Of a DNA stretch of 64,000 nucleotides, positions 26,101 to 32,481 are shown one piece after another. Made by a program: the position numbers and the translations under genes. Source of the DNA: JBBQVZ01 sp963695975 (GTDB lineage: Bacteria > Actinomycetota > UBA4738 > HRBIN12); the NCBI GenBank assembly GCA_963695975.1, contig CAVOIB010000010.1, positions 248,001 to 312,000 of the forward strand, in the 5' to 3' direction. Numbering within the stretch: the first letter of the stretch is position 1; every line of letters starts with the position of its first letter. The notes beneath the pieces were generated by a model, which saw only the letters and a program-made list of their open reading frames with translations, searched no databases and was not told the DNA's origin.

Positions 26101-26302
26101 GCGGGGCGACCGCTGGGTCATCATCGACCGGAGTACGGCTCGGACCCGGAGCCACTCGCATCTGACGCCAAGCGGCAAAACCGCGTTCGGCTATCGCTCC
26201 AAGTTCCGCGTCACACACGGCGGCCGCTACCGGATCCGCGTGTCGTTCCGCGGGGACGCCTTGCGCGCGCCGACCCGAGCCCACGTGCGGTTCCGGATCT
26301 GA
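20150..26302 (+). CDS. Giant secreted Calx-beta repeat protein (about 2050 aa)
   Basis: The GTG start leads into a Sec signal peptide (basic MPRGNRLK, hydrophobic core, cleavage after GARA near residue 30). The mature protein is about 17 Calx-beta domains of roughly 111 residues, each with an acidic TEGDxGT-type opening, a DYxxxSGTLTFxPG middle, a DETF motif and a GTIxDDD/DND end, expected to bind Ca2+. Domains 2-10 are almost entirely one triple-domain unit repeated. A Pro-rich linker (near residue 1820) precedes the last Calx-beta domain, and a C-terminal basic Ig-like region of about 100 residues ends the protein. No LPXTG motif, transmembrane anchor or enzyme domain is visible. Adhesion or matrix function is inferred. 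A TCACT/AGTGA hairpin at 20119-20131 lies upstream; the SD is weak. Confidence 0.88.
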   Translation: MPRGNRLKAFVTAAVGAALLVLASASGARAATVDHFSIGPASVTEGDVGTVNMMFTISYIGAPNNISVNWATANGTAVAGADYVAASGTATFLAAGPNSQTITVQVNGDLLNETNETFTVNLSNPLPAATADITTAVGVGTITDDDAAPSIVINDVSIVEASANMTFTATLSAASGKTVTVDYATADFTAIAPADYTAASGTLSFAPLVLTRTFTVPIVGDTLDEFDETFVANLTNATNATIADNQGVGTITDNDNPPGLVINNVTVTEGDAGTVTATFTVTQSAASGKTVTVDYATADVTATAPADYTATTGTLTFNPGTTTQTIPIAVQGDLLNEALETYRVTLSNAVNASITTAVGTGTITDNDPLPSIVINDVSVAEGNSGTTNADFTVTLSAPSGRNVTVNYATANSSAIQPGDYTTTSGTLTFLPGQVTKTVSVPVVGDVLDEIDETFFVNLTLPTLSTIADAQGVGTITDDDAAPSIVINDVSIVEASANMTFTATLSAASGKTVTVDYATADFTAIAPADYTAASGTLSFAPLVLTRTFTVPIVGDTLDEFDETFVANLTNATNATIADNQGVGTITDNDNPPGLVINNVTVTEGDAGTVTATFTVTQSAASGKTVTVDYATADVTATAPADYTATTGTLTFNPGTTTQTIPIAVQGDLLNEALETYRVTLSNAVNASITTAVGTGTITDNDPLPSIVINDVSVAEGNSGTTNADFTVTLSAPSGRNVTVNYATANSSAIQPGDYTTTSGTLTFLPGQVTKTVSVPVVGDVLDEIDETFFVNLTLPTLSTIADAQGVGTITDDDAAPSIVINDVSIVEASANMTFTATLSAASGKTVTVDYATADFTAIAPADYTAASGTLSFAPLVLTRTFTVPIVGDTLDEFDETFVANLTNATNATIADNQGVGTITDNDNPPGLVINNVTVTEGDAGTVTATFTVTQSAASGKTVTVDYATADVTATAPADYTATTGTLTFNPGTTTQTIPIAVQGDLLNEALETYRVTLSNAVNASITTAVGTGTITDNDPLPSIVINDVSVAEGNSGTTNADFTVTLSAPSGRVVTVRATTANGTATQPADYTSTNLIVTFPAGTTTQSYSVPVTGDVLDEADDTFFVNLTTPTNSTVADAQGIGTILDDDAFPTITINDVSRVEGNAGTANLNFTVTLSPVSGRTVTVDYATANLTAAAPGDYTAASGTLTFNAGTITRTVSVPIVGDSIDEFDETFVVNLSNPVNATITDNQGVGTITDNDPAPLVSVDNVTVAEGDLGMTTATFTVSLSAASSKPISVDYATADVTATAGSDYIVASGPLAFAPGEIVKTVDVTVKGDITNESDETFTLDLSNLVNVTAGTPNGTGTITDDDPPPTVSIGDVSLDEGDVGTTTATFTISLSAASGKPISVDYASTDQTADSGDYTGVSGTLSFAPGETTNTVDVDISGDMTYENDETFGFDLSNLVNVAPGTLTATGTIRNDDGVPKISVDDQSVIEGDSGTATASFTVSLNNPSAFGVSIDYATNDGTATAPSDYVGVSGSLTFVPGETAKTVAVDVNGDTIDESDETFTVDLSNLSGAAVGDGQGVGTIRDDDAPPTIDIGDVTVTEGDVGDVTASFPVTLTGATQLPVTVDVATADATAMAGSDYAAVTRTLTFAPGETGKMVDVTVHGDATFELDETFKVQLSNATSATIGTGMALGTILNDDTTPGLVVSDISLPEGNAGDTLASFTVALGAPSGLPVTVDVATQDGTAAQPSDYDLVASSLSFAPGETTKTVDVTIHGDIHPELDETFTLQLSNAAGANIADGTGTGTIVNDDPGRPEPPPSPVDPIASIGDASTKEGAAGTKTTLTLPVILTRAAAGTVTIDYRTTDGSATHGSDYHGIVGSLLIPVGQLTGNIDVTVFGDRRVEPDETFTLEITDVVGAQSGSDGTGTILNDDRRATRLTLHVHVDDRRSRGPNHRIAARGSLIHGAPRLPVRVALLCERGDRWVIIDRSTARTRSHSHLTPSGKTAFGYRSKFRVTHGGRYRIRVSFRGDALRAPTRAHVRFRI
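20564..23349 (+). repeat. 999-bp tandem repeat, about 2.8 copies, inside the Calx-beta gene
   Basis: Copies span 20564-21562, 21563-22561 and 22562-23349 (partial). The period is exactly 999 bp, 333 codons, so each copy encodes three Calx-beta domains in frame. The copies look identical at nucleotide level wherever I compared them, including third positions, whereas the flanking Calx-beta domains differ freely. Identity starts abruptly at GTCGGGACG and ends abruptly after GAGCGGGCG. This indicates a recent duplication or gene conversion. Confidence 0.9.
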
Positions 26303-26349
26303 CCGGCTCCACCGTGTCGGTGCCCGTCGTCAGCATGGCGGCACCATGC

Positions 26350-26378
26350 TTGACGCTCGAACACCTGTTCGATATGGT
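26350..26378 (+). promoter_or_regulatory. SOS-type promoter: LexA box between -35 and -10
   Basis: -35 TTGACG (26350-26355), a 17-bp spacer and -10 TATGGT (26373-26378). The spacer contains TCGAAC-ACCT-GTTCGA (26357-26372), a perfect match to the mycobacterial LexA consensus TCGAAC-N4-GTTCGA. LexA bound there would sit between the polymerase contact sites of the nuclease gene downstream, implying DNA-damage induction. Confidence 0.8.
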
Positions 26379-26414
26379 GCGGACCCCGCTCGGCCCCATC
26401 CGTCGGAGGCGATC

Positions 26415-28046
26415 GTGCTCGCGGCACCGATCCAGACAACGCTCGATGCGGGCATCCCGCTCGATCAGGTCACGTTCTGTGTCGTGGATCTGGAGACCAC
26501 GGGTGGTTCGCCCACCGACTGCCGGATCACGGAGGTCGGCGCGGTCAAGTACGTGGGCGGGGAACGCATCGGGGTCTTCCAGGCGCTCGTCGACCCACAG
26601 GTGCCGATCCCGCCGTTCATCACCCACCTGACCGGTCTCGACGCCCGCGGGGTCGCCGACCAACCGCCGATCGAGGAGATCCTGCCGGCGTTCATCGAGT
26701 TCTTCCGCGGATCGGTGTTCGTCGCCCACAACGCTCGATTCGACTTCTCGTTCCTGAACGCGAACCTCGCGCGACTGGACTATGATCCGCTCCCTCCCCC
26801 ACCGGTTTGCACGGCGAGGCTCGCTCGCAGGGTCGTCTGGCCCGACGTGCCGAACGTCAAGCTGCAGACGCTCGCTCGCTACTTCCGTACCCGCTCCGAA
26901 CCGAACCACCGCGCGCTCGCAGACGCGGAGGCGTGTGCTGAGGTGCTCCACGGCTTGCTCGACCTCGGCGGCCGGCTCGGCATCTCGACCCTCGGCGACC
27001 TTCACGAGGCCGTCCGCGCACGCGGGCGACCGAACTACGGGAAGATCCGGCTCGCCGATCACCTGCCCAACGCCCCGGGCGTCTACCTGTTCCGCGGCAA
27101 GGACGGCCGCGTGCTCTACGTGGGCAAGTCGAAGGATCTCCGCGCTCGCGTGAAGTCCTACTTCTACGGGGACGAACGCAAGAAGATCGACGACCTGCTA
27201 TCGGAGACGGCCTCGGTGGATGGGATCAGGTGTGACTCCGAGCTCGAGGCGCTGGTCGCCGAGGCGCGTCTGATCCGCGAACACGAGCCGAAGTACAACC
27301 GGCGCGGCAAGACTTGGCGCCGATACGCATACCTCAAGGTCGATCCGGCCGAGGCCTTCCCGCGCATCAAGGTCGTCCACGCGAGCCGGATGGGCGACGG
27401 GTGCGTGTACCTCGGACCGTTCGGGAACGCATCACGCGCGCGCCTTGCGAAGGAGGCGATCGAAGAGGTCTTGCCGATCCGCCGATGCACGACTGCGATG
27501 ACCGCGCGGACCCGTTTCGCTCCCTGCGCCCTCGCCGATATGGGCAGGTGCGTCGCGCCGTGCGACGGCCGCGTCGATCCCGAGCGCTACGGAGAGCTCG
27601 TCCGGAGGCTCGTCTCCTCCCTGACCTCCCCGGACGGGCTCCTCGGAGCGCTCGATCGACGCATGGTCCACCTCGCGGAACAGGAGCGGTACGAGGAGGC
27701 GGGCTTGGCGCGCGACCGTCTCCGTTCGCTCGCCGACGCGCTCGGACGAGCGCGGACCGACGCGTGGCTCGTGGGCGCCGGGGCGCTCACGGTGACGACG
27801 AGCCGCGGCGGCGACGAGATCCGCTTCTCGAGCGCGGCCCTGCTGCGGGGAGACGGCGCCGAGCCGTTCCCCTCGCCGTGCCCTCGGGAGCGGAGCGACG
27901 AGCTCTCTGCCGTGCGCTCCTGGTTCCGGGCCGATCGTCCCCGAGTCGTCCGATGCGATCGGGCTCCGGCTGAGCCCGTCGACGGCGGAGCCGCGATCGC
28001 CCGCGTGCTGACGCGCACGCGGGCGGCCGGCGAAGGCCGGCCCTAG
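26415..28046 (+). CDS. DEDDh exonuclease / GIY-YIG (UvrC N-terminal, Cho-like) fusion nuclease
   Basis: The GTG at 26415, after GGAGGC, gives 543 aa. Residues about 18-185 form a DnaQ-like exonuclease: CVVDLETTGG (Asp25, Glu27), HNARFDFSFL and HRALADAEACAEVL. Residues about 215-300 are the GIY-YIG endonuclease (APGVYLFRGKDG, VLYVGKSKDLRAR) followed by UvrC-like YNRRGKTWRRYAYLKV and a Cys-containing region (APCALADMGRCVAPCDG), then a UVR-like helical segment (HLAEQERYEEAGLARDRL). The C-terminal UvrC RNase-H domain is absent. This architecture is known from Actinobacteria and resembles an alternative incision nuclease. The perfect LexA box in its promoter supports an SOS repair role. Confidence 0.9.
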   Translation: MLAAPIQTTLDAGIPLDQVTFCVVDLETTGGSPTDCRITEVGAVKYVGGERIGVFQALVDPQVPIPPFITHLTGLDARGVADQPPIEEILPAFIEFFRGSVFVAHNARFDFSFLNANLARLDYDPLPPPPVCTARLARRVVWPDVPNVKLQTLARYFRTRSEPNHRALADAEACAEVLHGLLDLGGRLGISTLGDLHEAVRARGRPNYGKIRLADHLPNAPGVYLFRGKDGRVLYVGKSKDLRARVKSYFYGDERKKIDDLLSETASVDGIRCDSELEALVAEARLIREHEPKYNRRGKTWRRYAYLKVDPAEAFPRIKVVHASRMGDGCVYLGPFGNASRARLAKEAIEEVLPIRRCTTAMTARTRFAPCALADMGRCVAPCDGRVDPERYGELVRRLVSSLTSPDGLLGALDRRMVHLAEQERYEEAGLARDRLRSLADALGRARTDAWLVGAGALTVTTSRGGDEIRFSSAALLRGDGAEPFPSPCPRERSDELSAVRSWFRADRPRVVRCDRAPAEPVDGGAAIARVLTRTRAAGEGRP

Positions 28047-28055
28047 ACTCGCGCC

Positions 28056-28839
28056 ATGGGCGCGACCCCACGAGGGAGGTTCCGCAACCTGGTGGAGCAC
28101 CTCGCGAGCTCCCGCCCCGACATCGCCGATCCCGAGGCCGAGGTCGTCGCCGGGCATGTGCTCGTGGACGGACGGGTGGTGACGAACCCGAGGTCGCTGG
28201 TGCGCAGCGACTCCTCGGTCTTGGTACGGCCTGAACGAGGGCTCCGAGGCGAATACAAGCTGCGCGCAGCGCTCGACGGCTTCGCGATCGACGTGACCGA
28301 CCGCACCTGCGTCGACCTCGGCGCATCGGCGGGCGGATTCACCCGTGTGCTACTCGCCCGCGGCGCCCGCCTCGTGTACGCGGTCGACGCGGGTCACGGA
28401 CAGTTGCGAGGGGAGCTCCGCAACGACGCTCGGGTGGTCAACCTTGAGCGCACGAACCTCGCGGACGCCGCCGACCATATCCCGGCGGGGTCGGAGTCGG
28501 ATCGGGGTAGTCACCTTGGATCTGTCGTACCTGTCGATCGCGGCGGCCGTCCCACAGATCGAAGGGATGACGTTCGCGACCGACGCGGACCTTGTCGCGT
28601 TGGTCAAGCCGATGTTCGAACTCGGCCTGGACGCACCACCGGACGACGAGCCGTCGCTCGTTCGGGCGCGGGACGCCGCGGTCGCCGCGGTCGCGTCGTC
28701 GCCGTGGCGCGTGGTGTCAACGATGCCCTCACCCGTGATGGGGTCGAAGGGCACGCGAGAATGGCTCCTGCACGCTGTCAGGGCGACGCCAAGGCCTGCG
28801 GCGGGCGGCGGGCAACGCCGTGGCCCGGGGAAGGGTTGA
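28056..28839 (+). pseudogene. tlyA: TlyA-family rRNA methyltransferase with a single-base frameshift
   Basis: The reading frame starts at ATG 28056, 6 nt after a TAGACT -10 box, and encodes an S4-like domain (VVAGHVLVDGRVV) and the SAM site TCVDLGASAGGFTRVLL. Around 28487-28490 (GGGG) it goes out of frame; removing one G restores PAGRSRIGVVTLDLSYLSI and the rest of the methyltransferase, including the KPxFE-like LVKPMFEL motif, to a stop at 28839. The span (784 bp) is 3n+1. TlyA 2'-O-methylates 16S/23S rRNA and its loss gives capreomycin resistance in mycobacteria. Either the gene is broken or the base is a sequence error; all later motifs are intact, so decay would be very recent. Confidence 0.8.
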
Positions 28840-28864
28840 TCGAGGCCCGGATAGACTGCCTGCC

Positions 28865-30040
28865 ATGGAGCGCGCGGTGATCCTCGAGGGCGCCCGGACC
28901 CCGGTCGGGAAGTTCCTGGGGTCGTTCGCCGAGGTCCCGGCCGTCGAGCTCGGAACCCTGGCCGCGATAGAGGCGATGCGCCGCTCGAACGTCGACCCCG
29001 ATCAGATCCACCAGACGATCTTCGGTCATGCGCGGCAGGCGGGGAACGGGCCGAACACCGGTCGCCAGGTGAGCGTCAGGGCCGGGGTTCCGGTCGAGGT
29101 GAGCGCCTACAACGTCAACATCGCCTGCGGATCCGGGATGAAGGCCGTTCAGCTCGCCGCGCAGCAGATCATGCTCGGCGACAGCGATGTGGTGCTCGCC
29201 GGTGGCATGGAGAACATGACCCGGGTACCGTTCCTGCTTCCGCAGATGCGGCTGGGCTACCGCCTAGGGAACAGCGAGGTCGTCGACGGGATGTACCGCG
29301 ACGGCCTGCTCGACCCCCTGTGCGGGCTGATCATGGGCGAGACGGCCGAGAACCTCGTCGACAGGTACGACATCTCACGTGCGGAGCAGGATGCGTTCGC
29401 GCTGGAGTCTCAGCAGAAGGCCGAGGCCGCCACGGAGGCTCGAGCCGCCGAGATGTTCCCGGTCGACATCCCGGGACCGAGGGCGTCGATCGTCACCGTG
29501 ACCAAGGACGAGCACCCCCGCCCCGGAACCACCGTGGATACGCTCGCGAAGCTCCAGCCCGTGTTCCGCGACGGCGGGAGCGTGACCGCGGGGAACTCGA
29601 GCGGGATCACCGACGGCGCGGCCGCCGTTGTACTCATGGCGGAGTCGCGCGCGAAGGCCGAAGGTCGCGAGTGGCTCGCGCGGGTGATCGGCATGTCGTG
29701 GGCGGGCGTGCCCCCCGAGATCATGGGGATCGGCCCGGTGCCAGCCACGAGGAAGGTGCTCGAGGCGACCGGGCTCTCCCTGGCCGACATCGACCTGATC
29801 GAGGTGAACGAAGCGTTCGCCGCACAGGTGATCGCCTGTGAACGCGAGCTGAAGTTCGACCGCGATCGACTGAATGTGCGGGGCGGGGGGATCTCGATCG
29901 GGCATCCGATCGGGATGAGCGGCGCGCGGATCATCCTGAGCCTGGCCTACGAGATGCGGGCGCGCGGCGTGGCGCTCGGCCTGGCCACGCTCTGTATCTC
30001 AGGCGGCCAGGGTCTGGCCGTCGTCCTGGAACGGGGCTGA
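28865..30040 (+). CDS. Acetyl-CoA C-acetyltransferase (thiolase)
   Basis: The ATG at 28865, 7 nt after a TAGACT -10 box, gives 391 aa. The nucleophile Cys88 sits in NIACGSGMKA; the C-terminal half has NEAFAAQ, GGGISIGHPIGMSGARI (His347) and LCISGGQG (Cys377), completing the thiolase triad. The usual GGAIALGHP motif is changed to GGGISIGHP. It condenses two acetyl-CoA or thiolyses acetoacetyl-CoA; a broader 3-ketoacyl-CoA role is possible. It is followed 16 bp later by a stand-alone RAM-domain gene. Confidence 0.93.
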   Translation: MERAVILEGARTPVGKFLGSFAEVPAVELGTLAAIEAMRRSNVDPDQIHQTIFGHARQAGNGPNTGRQVSVRAGVPVEVSAYNVNIACGSGMKAVQLAAQQIMLGDSDVVLAGGMENMTRVPFLLPQMRLGYRLGNSEVVDGMYRDGLLDPLCGLIMGETAENLVDRYDISRAEQDAFALESQQKAEAATEARAAEMFPVDIPGPRASIVTVTKDEHPRPGTTVDTLAKLQPVFRDGGSVTAGNSSGITDGAAAVVLMAESRAKAEGREWLARVIGMSWAGVPPEIMGIGPVPATRKVLEATGLSLADIDLIEVNEAFAAQVIACERELKFDRDRLNVRGGGISIGHPIGMSGARIILSLAYEMRARGVALGLATLCISGGQGLAVVLERG

Positions 30041-30056
30041 AGGGGGTGGCGAACGG

Positions 30057-30344
30057 ATGAGCGTACACGCGGTCGTCCTGATCCAGTGCGCGATCGACGA
30101 GATCTCTGAGGCGGCGCAGGCGATCGCCGACATCGATGGCGTATCGGAGGTCTACTCCGTCGCCGGCGAGTTCGACCTGGTCGCGATCGTGCGGGTCGCC
30201 GCCCACGACGAGCTGGCGTCCGTCATCCCCGGCGGCATCGCCAAGGTGGAGGGGGTCGCGAGGACCGAGACGTTGATCGCCTTCCAGGTTCATTCGAAGC
30301 ACGATCTCGAGCGGTTGTTCTCGATCGGATTCGAGGAAGGCTAG
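30057..30344 (+). CDS. Stand-alone Lrp/AsnC ligand-binding (RAM) domain protein
   Basis: A 95-aa protein made only of the effector-binding domain of Lrp/AsnC regulators: AVVLIQCAIDEISEAAQAIADIDGVSEVYSVAGEFDLVAIVRV has the ferredoxin-like alpha/beta order and the VxGEFDLV turn. The DNA-binding helix-turn-helix is absent. Such SARD-type proteins bind small molecules, often amino acids, and may modulate full-length Lrp proteins. It probably shares a transcript with the thiolase. Confidence 0.85.
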   Translation: MSVHAVVLIQCAIDEISEAAQAIADIDGVSEVYSVAGEFDLVAIVRVAAHDELASVIPGGIAKVEGVARTETLIAFQVHSKHDLERLFSIGFEEG

Positions 30345-30359
30345 TCTGGCTCAGACTAG
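30341..30359. terminator. Palindrome overlapping two convergent stop codons
   Basis: CTAGTCTG-GCT-CAGACTAG is a perfect 8-bp stem with a 3-nt loop. It contains the TAG stop of the RAM-domain gene on one strand and the TAG stop of the Ddn-like gene on the other. Neither side has a strong T-tract, so it may act as a bidirectional hairpin terminator or simply stabilise both 3' ends. Confidence 0.5.
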
Positions 30360-30718
30360 ATGGGTGTCGGCTGCCGCCACGCCACCGCGATCGGCATCGC
30401 TGTGCGTCCCCACTCTCGCAGATCGTCAGGGTCACGGGACCGGTACTTCTCGACGAGCAGCCGGCGGGCCAAGGCGTCCTCGTCATGATCGACGACCGGC
30501 CGGGCTACGGTCGCGCGGGTCTCGTCACCCAGCTCTAGCGTCACTTGCGGGTCGTGCAGGAGGTTCTGCACCCAATCGCTACCCTCGCCTCCCCCGGAGA
30601 GCAGGTAGACGACGCCGTCGTGCAGCGCGAACCAGATCTCGATCCGATGTGGGACGCCGCTGCGATGGCCGGTCGTGGTCAGGTAACAGAAGTCGAGATC
30701 GGCCGGATCGATATCCAC
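30356..30718 (-). CDS. Deazaflavin (F420)-dependent nitroreductase family protein
   Basis: A 120-aa single-domain split-barrel protein. YLTTTGHRSGVPHRIEIWFALHDGVVYLLSGG is the characteristic strand-turn region of the Ddn/DUF385 group (G-R-S-G cofactor loop), followed by DWVQNLLHDPQVTLELGD. Related proteins bind F420 and reduce quinones, nitroaromatics or biliverdin. Together with the LLM oxidoreductase at 11-12 kb it suggests the organism uses F420. Convergent with the RAM-domain gene. Confidence 0.82.
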   Translation of the reverse strand: MDIDPADLDFCYLTTTGHRSGVPHRIEIWFALHDGVVYLLSGGGEGSDWVQNLLHDPQVTLELGDETRATVARPVVDHDEDALARRLLVEKYRSRDPDDLREWGRTAMPIAVAWRQPTPI

Positions 30719-30722
30719 GAGC

Positions 30723-30815
30723 TCAATGGACCGCCCAGGCGATCAACGCCACGACGATGACCACCGCGGCCACGAGCATCACGATGTCGGCCTTCTTGAT
30801 CTTGCCCGGTTGCAT
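30723..30815 (-). CDS. Single-pass membrane microprotein (30 aa)
   Basis: The ATG at 30815 opens a 30-residue frame, MQPGKIKKADIV then a hydrophobic helix VMLVAAVVIVVALIAW ending AVH. A GTG at 30830 would add five residues. It lies 5 bp before the Ddn-like gene and 25 bp after the preceding gene, in the same direction. The clear cationic N-terminus plus a single membrane span suggests a real membrane microprotein; function unknown. Confidence 0.5.
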   Translation of the reverse strand: MQPGKIKKADIVMLVAAVVIVVALIAWAVH

Positions 30816-30840
30816 CGCGTTGAACCCCACGGGCCCTCGC

Positions 30841-31047
30841 CTACACCCGGTAGTACTCGCGGAACTTCTCGGGCGAGAGCCAGTAGATGTGTTGCCGTAC
30901 GGTCGATGCGAACGTTCGCGCTTCGGACGCGTCCCGACATGCACGCTCGAGCACGATCGACCCTTCGGGATCCGCGATGGTCACGCGCCATCCATCGCTC
31001 GAATCGAGCACCTCGACGCGGTAGCCGTTCACGGTGCGGACCGTCAT
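30841..31047 (-). CDS. Hypothetical protein (68 aa)
   Basis: The ATG at 31047, 10 nt after the previous stop, opens a compact alpha/beta sequence beginning TVRTVNGYRVEVLDSSDGWRV and ending with an aromatic tail WLSPEKFREYY. The open frame extends upstream, but the overlapping upstream gene occupies that DNA in another frame. No family recognised. It belongs to a run of small genes all facing left (31738 to 30356). Confidence 0.55.
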   Translation of the reverse strand: MTVRTVNGYRVEVLDSSDGWRVTIADPEGSIVLERACRDASEARTFASTVRQHIYWLSPEKFREYYRV

Positions 31048-31057
31048 GAGGCCGCGC

Positions 31058-31345
31058 TCACCCTCGTCGCACCAATCGCTGATCGAGCCGAGCGAGCTGC
31101 TCGCGGATCGGGTCGAGCGCCGACCCCTCATGCAACGTGAACTCCGGGTGAAGATCGGCGATCGTCCGGAGCGCTTCCTGGAACGCGGTGCCTGCGAGTT
31201 CCGCTCGCTCCAGCGCGTCCACGAGCGTCGCCGCGTAGTCGGCGTTGAACGGCTCGCCATCCCACGGGCACTCACCTCCTGCCTCCACCACCTGCTCGAC
31301 CATGAAGTCACGGCTGTCTCGCTTGCACGTCCCTCTGATCTTCAC
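31058..31345 (-). CDS. Hypothetical protein (95 aa)
   Basis: The GTG at 31345 overlaps the stop of the receiver gene in a GTGA junction. The product has an N-terminal region with two cysteines (GTCKRDS and ECPWDGEPFNADYAATLVDALERAEL), then an acidic helical stretch ending in REQLARLDQRLVRRG. Cys7 and Cys27 could form a metal site with nearby His/Asp, but no family was recognised. Coupling to the receiver suggests a partner role. Confidence 0.6.
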   Translation of the reverse strand: MKIRGTCKRDSRDFMVEQVVEAGGECPWDGEPFNADYAATLVDALERAELAGTAFQEALRTIADLHPEFTLHEGSALDPIREQLARLDQRLVRRG

Positions 31346-31738
31346 GCGCTCTCCTTCTCGGTCACGAGCTCGAGGACACGGTCCGCTAGCTCGAAGGGAT
31401 CGACGGGTCGAACGAACCATGCATCGGCGCCTGACCACCGCGCGAGCCACGCATCGTGCTTGCGCTCGAGAAGGATCACGATGACGCCCGTCGTACGGGT
31501 CGTTGTCGTCGCGCAACGCCTTGGCCAACGCGAAGGCGCCCGCCGTGCTCGCGATCTCGTCCGCGACCACGATCTGCGGCCGGTCGCGCAGGGCCGCACG
31601 GATGCCGAGCTCGCCGTTCTTCGCAGCGCGGAAACGCAACGGCGAACCGGTCCGACGTTCGATGCTGCGTATGGCGAGCGCCATCAGCTCGCGCGACGCG
31701 GGGTCCGGCGACACGAGGAGGACGTCCACGGCGGGCAT
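31342..31738 (-). pseudogene. Receiver-like (CheY-type) protein with a single-base frameshift
   Basis: From ATG 31738 the frame reads VDVLLVSPDPASRELMALA and IVVADEIASTAGAFALAKALRDDNDPYDG, a receiver fold with phospho-acceptor-like Asp in VADE. At 31487-31489 (CCC on the plus strand, GGG on the coding strand) it shifts; deleting one G continues GVIVILLERKHDAWLARWSGADAWFVRPVDPFELADRVLELV to the stop at 31342. The 397-bp span is 3n+1. The canonical Lys of the K-P motif is Arg here (VRPVDP), so signalling may be degenerate. Like tlyA 3 kb away, the defect is one extra G in a short G-run. Confidence 0.7.
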
Positions 31739-31785
31739 CGTACTATCCCTCACGACCCGTACGGCTCGATCGGAAGGGATGGCCC

Positions 31786-32481
31786 GTGAAGAGGTACGGC
31801 AAGGCGGCCGCAGCCGAGTTCGTAGGAACGTTCGCGCTGGTCTTCTTCGGGGCGGGGTCGGTGATCCTGGCGCTCAACGGTCAGCTCGACCTGGTTGGTG
31901 TCGCGCTCGCGCACGGGTTGGTGATCGCCGTCATGGTCTCGCAGATGGCGCACCTGTCGGGGGGTGTCTTCAACCCGGCGATCCAGGTGGCCCTGTGGGT
32001 GACGGGCAGGGTCTCCGGCTCGCGGACGGCCGTCTACGTCGTCGCGCAGTTCGCCGGTGCGATCGCGGCCGCGTTCATGCTTCGGTTCCTCGTCCCGAGA
32101 TCCCTGTTCGATGCGGCATCCGGAGGTACACCTTCGCTCGGGATCGGCATCAGCCCCGGGAGAGCCATCCTCATGGAGGCCGTCGGCACGTTCTTCCTGG
32201 TATGGGCCGTATTCGCCACCATGGTCGACGACCGTGGACCGTTCCCCAAGACCGCGGGTTTCACCATCGGGCTGACGATCACGTTCGGCATCTTGGCGCT
32301 TGGTCCCTACACAGGCGCCGCCTTCAACGTCGCCCGCTGGTTCGGCCCGGCGCTCGCGGCTGACCAGTGGGCGGATTGGTACGTCTGGATCGTCGGACCC
32401 GTAGCCGGCGGGGTCCTCGCCGCGGTCACCTACTGGACGCTGTTCCTGCGCGACCGTGAGCCGATGGTCGCCGCGCCATGA
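31786..32481 (+). CDS. MIP/aquaporin-family channel with an altered second NPA motif
   Basis: GTG at 31786 (after GGAAGGGAT) gives 231 aa with six membrane segments. The first pore motif is intact (HLSGGVFNPAIQVAL, NPA at 63-65), but the second is NVAR (181-184, TGAAFNVARWFGP), where nearly all aquaporins have NPAR. The AEFVGTFALVFFGAGSV start is typical of AqpZ-like channels. Water, glycerol or small neutral solutes are possible. The stop overlaps the next gene by 4 bp. Confidence 0.85.
   Translation: MKRYGKAAAAEFVGTFALVFFGAGSVILALNGQLDLVGVALAHGLVIAVMVSQMAHLSGGVFNPAIQVALWVTGRVSGSRTAVYVVAQFAGAIAAAFMLRFLVPRSLFDAASGGTPSLGIGISPGRAILMEAVGTFFLVWAVFATMVDDRGPFPKTAGFTIGLTITFGILALGPYTGAAFNVARWFGPALAADQWADWYVWIVGPVAGGVLAAVTYWTLFLRDREPMVAAP

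Noticed and set aside
26415..28046. Canonical UvrC
   Set aside because: An exonuclease domain precedes the GIY-YIG domain and the C-terminal RNase-H endonuclease and HhH domains of UvrC are missing, so it is the separate fusion family.
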